DNA of 8,588 nt. Origin: Bacteroidota bacterium (GTDB lineage Bacteria > Bacteroidota > Bacteroidia > Bacteroidales > Paludibacteraceae). The notes under the pieces were generated by a model, which made no database searches, was not told where the DNA came from, and saw only the letters and a program-made list of their open reading frames with translations. Shown here piece by piece: positions 1-5,269 of this stretch (position 1 is the first letter of the stretch; every line of letters starts with the position of its first letter). The stretch covers positions 1 through 8,588 of the forward strand of contig JAFNAU010000072.1 in NCBI GenBank assembly GCA_017860335.1, written 5' to 3'. Both the position numbers and the translations under genes were made by a program.

Positions 1-1
1 T

Positions 2-1888
2 GATGCTACCGTGCCCTTCTATTTAGTTCCGGGAGTCAAAGAAGCTGCCGACAGTTGCGGTATTGTTATCGGAACATCGCACTGCGAACCGCTCATGCGT
101 AACAATGTGGGTGAGTGGGATGAAAAAATCCGGGGAAATTTCAATTTTCCGGATAATCACGACCGGGTTATCAGTTACTGGAAAGAACGACTGAATGAAG
201 TTCATCAGTATGAAAATATTTATACCATCGGAATGCGTGGTGTGCACGATGGACCCATGGAAGGCGTTTCCACCCTGAAGGAAAAAACCGAAGCTTTACA
301 GCAAGTAATCAACGAACAACGCGAATTGCTCAGAAAACACGTTAACTCCGATTTGTCAAAGGTTTCACAGCAATTTGTGCCTTACAAGGAAGTGCTGGAT
401 ATCTACGAAAACGGGCTGAAAGTGCCTGATGATGTGATGCTTACCTGGTGTGACGATAATTATGGATACATCACCCGTCTGAGCGACGAACAGCAACAGA
501 AACGTAGCGGTGGCGCTGGTATCTATTACCACCTCAGCTACTGGGGTCGTCCGCACGATTACCTTTGGCTGACGACCACACAGCCGGGATTGATTTACAA
601 CGAGATGATGGAAGCCTACAATCACAATGCTCGCCGTTTCTGGGTGGTGAATGTGCATGATGTGAAACCGGCAGCTTACGACCTTGAATTTTTTCTGGAT
701 ATGGCCTGGAATATTAACAGTATCACAAACACAACTATCGTAAATCATCTTCAAAACTGGCTTTGCCGCGAATTTGGCAGAGAAGCCGGAATGAAACTTC
801 TCCCTGCAATGACGGATTTTTACAGGCTGTGCAATATCCGTCGCCCTGAATTTTTGGGATGGACAAAAGTGGAAGAAGACAAGAAAAAGTACAACAGAGG
901 ACTGACACTAGTCATCGATACTGAATTTAGTTTAACCGAATTTGGCGGTGAACTGGACCGGTATCTTTCCGACTATGAACAGATAAGAAATATTGTTCAG
1001 CAGACTGAGAGTCTGATTCCTGAAAACCGAAAAGATGCTTTCTTTGCTACCATAAAATATCCCGTGTTTGGTGCTTCGGCTATGGCAACCAAGTGGCTTG
1101 AGGCTCAGCGGGCACGACACATCGCTTCGCAGGATAAGGATACCGTTCGCTGGCAAAACAACACGGAATTAGTGGAAGCATGTACCCGAAGCCGGAATGC
1201 GTATGCTGAAATTCAAACACTTACCGATTACTGGAACAACCAGATGTCAGGCGGAAAATGGAAACACTCCATGCATGCTGCTCCGCGCGATTTACCCGTT
1301 TTTGATGCGCCAGTGCTCCCGTTAAAAACAACCGGAAATGAACCTAAAATAAAGTCTTCCCTGCCACAGTCGTATCATCCGGCTAAAATTGATCAGCTTG
1401 AACCAGATAGCTTCATTGCCCGTAATGCCTGCCACTTTACCCATGCCGGTAAGCAGGTAAAATCCATTCAGATGCTGGGACACAGTATGAATGCCGTTTC
1501 TCTGCCCTGTGGAGAATCAATTTCTTTTGAGTTCGATTGCCCTTGGGAAGGTGAAGCCGTGTTGCGCACTGCTGTCATCCCCACACAACCTAACGACAAG
1601 GTCGATATCCGGTTCAGTGTGCAGATGGATGACGAAAAACCAAAAATTATTTCGTTCAGGGAAAGAGGACGAACGGAAACCTGGAAGAATAATGTACTGA
1701 GAGCTCAGGCCGTGAAAACGACCGGATATACACTCCTGAAAGGGAAACATACGTTGACAATTACCGCCCTCGATAATCACGTACTGATTGATCAGTGGAT
1801 GATTGACTTCAAAAAGAACAGGAAATTTTACGTTTTTCCTGTGGCTCCGGCTTATGGAACTCAGCAGGTGTTTCTTTCGAATAATTAA
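2..1888 (+). CDS. GH115 family alpha-glucuronidase, 5'-truncated by window edge
   Basis: C-terminal part of a glycoside hydrolase family 115 enzyme. The family releases alpha-linked D-glucuronic or 4-O-methyl-glucuronic acid from polysaccharide side chains. Numbering residues from the GTG at base 11, family-like blocks appear in order: GTSHCEPLMR (21-30), YTIGMRGVHDGPM (71-83), LTWCDDNYGYITRL (144-157), YYHLSYWGRPHDYLWL (172-187), WVVNVHDVKP (211-220) and FFLDMAWN (227-234), all from the catalytic region. A helical segment follows, ending at GGKWKHSMHAAPRDLPVF (414-431). A C-terminal beta-sandwich (about 465-605) contains WKNNVLRAQA and KGKHTLTITALD, as in the GH115 C-terminal domain. The frame is open back to base 2 (Asp-Ala-Thr precede the GTG) and family members are usually 800 or more residues, so the GTG is internal and roughly 200 N-terminal residues are missing. 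The signal peptide cannot be assessed. A 22-bp gap to the GH2 gene suggests co-transcription. The family call is firm. The substrate is not: xylan is usual for the family, but the neighbours point to a pectic or arabinogalactan-type glycan. Confidence 0.93.
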   Translation, partial: DATVPFYLVPGVKEAADSCGIVIGTSHCEPLMRNNVGEWDEKIRGNFNFPDNHDRVISYWKERLNEVHQYENIYTIGMRGVHDGPMEGVSTLKEKTEALQQVINEQRELLRKHVNSDLSKVSQQFVPYKEVLDIYENGLKVPDDVMLTWCDDNYGYITRLSDEQQQKRSGGAGIYYHLSYWGRPHDYLWLTTTQPGLIYNEMMEAYNHNARRFWVVNVHDVKPAAYDLEFFLDMAWNINSITNTTIVNHLQNWLCREFGREAGMKLLPAMTDFYRLCNIRRPEFLGWTKVEEDKKKYNRGLTLVIDTEFSLTEFGGELDRYLSDYEQIRNIVQQTESLIPENRKDAFFATIKYPVFGASAMATKWLEAQRARHIASQDKDTVRWQNNTELVEACTRSRNAYAEIQTLTDYWNNQMSGGKWKHSMHAAPRDLPVFDAPVLPLKTTGNEPKIKSSLPQSYHPAKIDQLEPDSFIARNACHFTHAGKQVKSIQMLGHSMNAVSLPCGESISFEFDCPWEGEAVLRTAVIPTQPNDKVDIRFSVQMDDEKPKIISFRERGRTETWKNNVLRAQAVKTTGYTLLKGKHTLTITALDNHVLIDQWMIDFKKNRKFYVFPVAPAYGTQQVFLSNN

Positions 1889-1910
1889 TCAGTGAAATAT
1901 TTAATACATC

Positions 1911-4799
1911 ATGAAACGAGCTATGACGACTTTTAAATTACGCGGAATCTTTATACTTGCAGCATTTTTCTCGCTATGTGCTTCCGGGCAAAATCACACC
2001 ATCGATTTATCGGGAAAATGGCGTTTCGATATTGACAAAAATGATGTGGGTGTGGCAGAAAAATGGTTTTCTAAAACGTTGCGGGATGATATTTATCTGC
2101 CCGGTTCAATGACTGAAAACCGCAAAGGCGATGATGTAACGCTCAATACCCAGTGGACTGCAAGCATCTACGACAGCACATTCTTCTACAATCCGAGATT
2201 AAAAAAGTTTCGCCAGCCCGATAACCTCAAACTGCCCTTCTGGCTCACTCCGGTGAAATACTACGCAGGAGCTGCCTGGTATCAAAAGGACATCCTTATT
2301 CCTTCTGGTTGGAATAATAGTCGCATCGTGCTGTTCCTTGAACGTCCGCACACTGAAACACGCCTCTGGATCAACGATACAGAAGTTGGAACTCAGAACT
2401 CGCTATCGGTGCCGCATCAGTTTGAAATTACTAAATGCCTGAAGAAAGGTAAAAACCGGATCAGCCTGTGCATCGATAACCGGACAAAGGAGATTAATGT
2501 CGGGAAGGATTCGCACAGTATCACCGATCAGACCCAGGGTAACTGGAACGGGGTAGTGGGAAGGATAGAACTTCAGGCAATGCCGCAGACTTACATTGAA
2601 GATATACAGGTTTTTCCCGATTTAAAAAATAAAAAAGCGCTTGTAAAACTGAACATTACCGGAAATACTTCGGGTATCATTACCTTAAGTGCCGAAAGTT
2701 TTAATGCTGACAAAACCCATAAAATTGCTCCTGTATCCAAAGAATTGTCTATAAAGAATTCGTCCGGAAAAATGGAGATAGAAATCCCGATGGGTGATGA
2801 TTTTCTGACATGGAACGAGTTTCATCCTAATCTTTACAAACTTACGGCTACTCTGAAGACAAAACAGGGAATTGATACGCGCGAAACACGTTTTGGAATG
2901 CGTGAATTTACTATTCAGGGAAAATATTTTTATGTCAACGGACAGAAAATGGTGCTCCGCGGGACTGTTGAAAACTGTGTTTTTCCACTGACAGGTTATG
3001 CCCCGATGGATGAAAAATCTTGGGAACGCGTCTTTCGAATCTGTCGCAGTTACGGCCTCAACCACATGCGCTTTCATTCCTACAATCCCCCTGAAGCAGC
3101 GATGAAGGCAGCAGATATGGTTGGATTTTATCTGCAGCCAGAGGGTCCGAGCTGGCCGAACCACGGTTCCTCCCTGGGCGATGGCCGTCCGGTGGATAAA
3201 TACCTCTGGGAAGAAGCCGAACGGATTGTAAAACAGTACGGAAATTACCCCTCCTTTTGTATGTTTGCCATCGGCAATGAACCACGCGGACGCTGGGTGT
3301 CCTGGGTGTCGAAATTCGTCAATTACTGGAAAGAAAAAGATACGCGCAGAGTTTATACCGGAGCTTCGGTAGGTGGCAGTTGGGACTGGCAACCTGCCAG
3401 TCAGTATCACGTCAAAGCAGGTGCACGCGGTTTGGACTGGGATCGTCGGCCTGAGACCAATTCCGATTATCGTAGCAGGATTGACACGGTACGACAGCCT
3501 TATGTATCGCACGAAACCGGCCAGTGGTGCGTTTTCCCCGATTTCAGGGAAATACCGAAATATACCGGCGTGATGAAAGCCCGCAATTTCGAACTGTTTC
3601 GCCAGGATTTGTCCGATCGCGGAATGGGTGAACAGGCTACCGCTTTTCTGATGGCCTCGGGCAAGCTTCAGGCACTTTGTTACAAAAACGAGATTGAAAA
3701 AACATTGCGAACACCAGGATATGCAGGATTTCAGCTGCTTTCTCTCAATGATTATTCAGGTCAGGGAACAGCGCTGGTAGGTGTGCTGAATGCTTTCTGG
3801 GAAAATAAGGGATACATCAGTGCCGAAGAATTCAAGCATTTCTGTGCGCCCACCGTGTTACTCGCCAGGATGGATAAGTTTATTTTCAGAAATAGCGAAG
3901 ACTTGAAAGCGAAAATTGAAATAGCACATTTTGGAGAAAACACGCTCACAGGAGAACAAACCGGATGGACGGTGAAAAATCAGCTGGGTAAAGTTCTTGC
4001 CGAAGGCTTGCTTGCTACGCAGGACATTCAGATTGGTAACTGTCAGCAATTGGGGGAAATATCACTGCCACTGAACATTGTTACAACTGCCGAAAAGCTC
4101 AACCTGGAGGTACGTCTGAATGGAACAGACATATCCAATAACTGGGATTTCTGGGTCTATCCCGAAACACTGCCGCAGGTTGATACCACTTCGGTTTATA
4201 TCTGTGATAAAATTGATGATAAAGCAAGACAGGTGTTGAAAGAAGGAGGTTCGGTACTTCTGCAGATGGCTGGTAAAGTCACACAGGGTAAGGATGTGGT
4301 TCAACAATTTGTTCCTGCATTCTGGAATACTTCCTGGTTCAAAATGCGTCCGCCACATACCACGGGCGTACTTATTAACGATTTTCATCCGGTATTTAAG
4401 GATTTTCCGACCGATTATTACTCCAATCTGCAATGGTGGGAGCTGGTTAACAGAGCACAGGTGATGGAACTAGCCGATTTCCCTGTATCCTTTCAGCCCA
4501 TCGTTCAGCCCATCGACACCTGGTTTATCAACCGCCGGTTAGCTATGCTCTTCGAGGCGAAAGTCGGTAATGGAAAAATAATGGTGTGCAGTGCTGATAT
4601 TCAGAAAGGTCTGGATAAACAGCTTGTTGCCAGACAGTTGCGGTATTCAATTCTGAAATATATGAACTCCGGTTTATTCTTTCCTGAAAATAATGTAACT
4701 TTGGAAATGATAGAAAATCTGGCGATAAAGCGGGGTGAGGGGCTGAATATGTCCATGACAAAGGATGCGCCTGACGAGTTGAAAAAAAACATCAAATAG
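1911..4799 (+). CDS. Secreted GH2-family beta-glycosidase
   Basis: Complete 962-residue exo-acting glycosidase of the GH2 type (retaining; beta-galactosidase/beta-glucuronidase superfamily). Residues 1-26 form an export signal: basic n-region, hydrophobic IFILAAFFSLCA, probable cleavage after ASG. The Cys at 23 does not fit a lipobox. A jelly-roll sugar-binding domain follows (about 30-223, starting DLSGKWRFDID), with an extra loop at about 80-118. Next come an Ig-like sandwich (about 225-333) and a TIM barrel (about 338-645). The likely acid/base is Glu457 in AIGNEP and the likely nucleophile is Glu535 in SHETGQW; the 78-residue spacing suits GH2. RFHSYNPPEAA (387-397) is the barrel strand motif RxHxxNPP. 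No Asn-x-Lys motif, typical of beta-glucuronidases, is visible, so beta-galactosidase or a related activity is preferred, weakly. Residues about 755-920 look like a Rossmann/GATase-like accessory domain (VLKEGGSVLLQ; GNGKIMVCSADIQKGL). The ATG at 1911 is preferred; an in-frame ATG at 1923 would leave a shorter n-region. No Shine-Dalgarno sequence is visible, which is usual for Bacteroidota. Confidence 0.9.
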   Translation: MKRAMTTFKLRGIFILAAFFSLCASGQNHTIDLSGKWRFDIDKNDVGVAEKWFSKTLRDDIYLPGSMTENRKGDDVTLNTQWTASIYDSTFFYNPRLKKFRQPDNLKLPFWLTPVKYYAGAAWYQKDILIPSGWNNSRIVLFLERPHTETRLWINDTEVGTQNSLSVPHQFEITKCLKKGKNRISLCIDNRTKEINVGKDSHSITDQTQGNWNGVVGRIELQAMPQTYIEDIQVFPDLKNKKALVKLNITGNTSGIITLSAESFNADKTHKIAPVSKELSIKNSSGKMEIEIPMGDDFLTWNEFHPNLYKLTATLKTKQGIDTRETRFGMREFTIQGKYFYVNGQKMVLRGTVENCVFPLTGYAPMDEKSWERVFRICRSYGLNHMRFHSYNPPEAAMKAADMVGFYLQPEGPSWPNHGSSLGDGRPVDKYLWEEAERIVKQYGNYPSFCMFAIGNEPRGRWVSWVSKFVNYWKEKDTRRVYTGASVGGSWDWQPASQYHVKAGARGLDWDRRPETNSDYRSRIDTVRQPYVSHETGQWCVFPDFREIPKYTGVMKARNFELFRQDLSDRGMGEQATAFLMASGKLQALCYKNEIEKTLRTPGYAGFQLLSLNDYSGQGTALVGVLNAFWENKGYISAEEFKHFCAPTVLLARMDKFIFRNSEDLKAKIEIAHFGENTLTGEQTGWTVKNQLGKVLAEGLLATQDIQIGNCQQLGEISLPLNIVTTAEKLNLEVRLNGTDISNNWDFWVYPETLPQVDTTSVYICDKIDDKARQVLKEGGSVLLQMAGKVTQGKDVVQQFVPAFWNTSWFKMRPPHTTGVLINDFHPVFKDFPTDYYSNLQWWELVNRAQVMELADFPVSFQPIVQPIDTWFINRRLAMLFEAKVGNGKIMVCSADIQKGLDKQLVARQLRYSILKYMNSGLFFPENNVTLEMIENLAIKRGEGLNMSMTKDAPDELKKNIK

Positions 4800-4800
4800 C

Positions 4801-4831
4801 TTATTGAGTTATTGGTTAATAGGTTATTTGG
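4801..4831. repeat. AT-rich short near-tandem repeat
   Basis: Directly after the GH2 stop codon, degenerate copies of a GTTATTGG-like word follow one another (GTTATTGG, GTTAATAGG, GTTATTTGG). Such low-complexity spacers are common between genes in Bacteroidota. No function can be assigned; slippage during replication would explain it. Confidence 0.5.
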
Positions 4832-4840
4832 TTTCGAAAC
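4831..4840. repeat. 10-bp perfect palindrome GTTTCGAAAC
   Basis: GTTTCGAAAC equals its own reverse complement. It could be a binding site for a dimeric regulator, but it lies just past the GH2 stop and more than 400 bp before the next start, so chance is a reasonable explanation. Confidence 0.35.
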
Positions 4841-4900
4841 AAGTACGGGACACGTTTTAAGTTAAATGATTGTCCACATAATGACATGAAAATTTCAAAA

Positions 4901-4935
4901 CGGCTCGCTAACGATTGACCTCGTCCGGTGAGCCG
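4901..4935. repeat. Imperfect inverted repeat, CGGCTC/GAGCCG arms
   Basis: The arms CGGCTC (4901-4906) and GAGCCG (4930-4935) are exact complements separated by 23 nt. The stem is GC-rich in an AT-rich setting. There is no T-run after it, only AAAAAT, so it is not a canonical terminator on the + strand. It adjoins the larger inverted repeat at 4950-5052 and may be part of the same intergenic element. Confidence 0.5.
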
Positions 4936-4949
4936 AAAAATCAGTGAGA

Positions 4950-5052
4950 CTGGCGTTAAAAATCGTCCTTGTTTGAAGTTGAAGTTCGTGCTGCTATTCT
5001 CCTAAATGTGAAAATTTGGGCGAACTTCAACAAGTTTGGACGATTTAGCCAG
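4950..5052. repeat. Long imperfect inverted repeat (REP-like element candidate)
   Basis: Three blocks pair in nested order. CTGGC (4950-4954) pairs with GCCAG (5048-5052), AAATCGTCC (4960-4968) with GGACGATTT (5038-5046), and GTTGAAGTTCG (4978-4988) with CGAACTTCAAC (5021-5031). Unpaired bulges lie between blocks, and the loop is about 32 nt. That gives 25 paired positions over a 103-nt hairpin, well beyond what an ordinary intergenic spacer would show. A copy of a dispersed palindromic repeat or a small non-autonomous element is the simplest reading. A structured regulatory RNA is the alternative. Confidence 0.6.
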
Positions 5053-5100
5053 ACGAGCGCCAATTTTTCGAGTGAAGCGGGCGGAGTCTTGATTTTTTTT
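5051..5100 (+). terminator. Possible Rho-independent terminator
   Basis: AGAC (5051-5054) pairs with GTCT (5086-5089), and CGCC (5058-5061) pairs with GGCG (5080-5083) across a small internal loop. Eight consecutive T follow at 5093-5100. The apical loop is long (18 nt) and the stem is interrupted, so efficiency is uncertain. Its place, about 250 nt after the GH2 stop and before the GH106 promoter candidate, would suit the end of the upstream transcript. It shares two bases with the outer arm of the preceding inverted repeat. Confidence 0.35.
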
Positions 5101-5101
5101 G

Positions 5102-5133
5102 CTTACTTTTTTGTGTTAAGACAAAAAAGTAAG
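5102..5133. repeat. Perfect 13-bp inverted repeat, 6-nt loop
   Basis: CTTACTTTTTTGT (5102-5114) and ACAAAAAAGTAAG (5121-5133) are exact complements around GTTAAG. On neither strand is the stem followed by a T-run, so it is not a standard terminator. A/T-rich palindromes of this style recur between genes in Bacteroidota, and this is probably one such dispersed repeat. It could also help end transcription together with the stem just upstream. Confidence 0.7.
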
Positions 5134-5164
5134 TCGGGTTTTAGGAGTGAAACCCTTATTGGAT

Positions 5165-5172
5165 TAATTTTG
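5165..5172 (+). promoter_or_regulatory. Candidate Bacteroides-type -7 element for GH106-CE12
   Basis: TAATTTTG matches the TAnnTTTG consensus of the Bacteroidota primary sigma factor -7 box. A -33 TTTG box is not clearly present: the nearest T-rich tract is TTTT at 5139-5142, a poor match. Transcription starting just downstream would give a leader of about 90 nt before the GH106 ATG. The motif is short and AT-rich, so a chance match is quite possible. Confidence 0.3.
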
Positions 5173-5269
5173 ATTCTTTGCTGATAAACACAAAAAAAAT
5201 AACCAGGTAAATTGTTTCATTTATCCCTTATTTCACGAATTGATAGATTGATAAAACACACATATAGCA

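Larger units (their letters stand above)
4800..5269. other. 470-bp non-coding, structured intergenic region
   Basis: This gap divides the GH115-GH2 pair from the GH106-CE12 pair. I see no credible gene in it: a 71-codon open frame at 4969-5184 lies across the inverted repeats and resembles no protein I recognise. From left to right it holds an AT-rich near-repeat, a 10-bp palindrome, two imperfect inverted repeats, a terminator-like stem followed by eight T, a perfect 13-bp inverted repeat and a weak promoter candidate. The dense secondary structure suggests one or more REP-like intergenic elements combined with operon-boundary signals. Confidence 0.7.

Noticed and set aside
11..13. GTG as the start codon of the first gene
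   Set aside because: The frame stays open to base 2, and the encoded protein lacks the N-terminal part of GH115, so the codon is internal.
1971..1990. Possible lipoprotein signal (Cys23) in the GH2 enzyme
   Set aside because: The preceding residues FSL do not fit the lipobox pattern, which needs Gly, Ala or Ser just before the Cys; a type I signal is more likely.
2685..3512. A 275-codon open frame on the - strand
   Set aside because: It lies fully inside the well-supported GH2 gene, resembles no family I know, and is explained by codon bias of the sense gene.
4841..4880. Possible insertion-sequence end (GGGACAC ... TGTCC)
   Set aside because: Only short partial complementarity is present, with no transposase, target duplication or matching far end in the window.
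4969..5184. A 71-codon open frame in the intergenic region
   Set aside because: It runs through the inverted-repeat arms and the T8 tract and looks like a by-product of repeat sequence. No start context or family match supports it.
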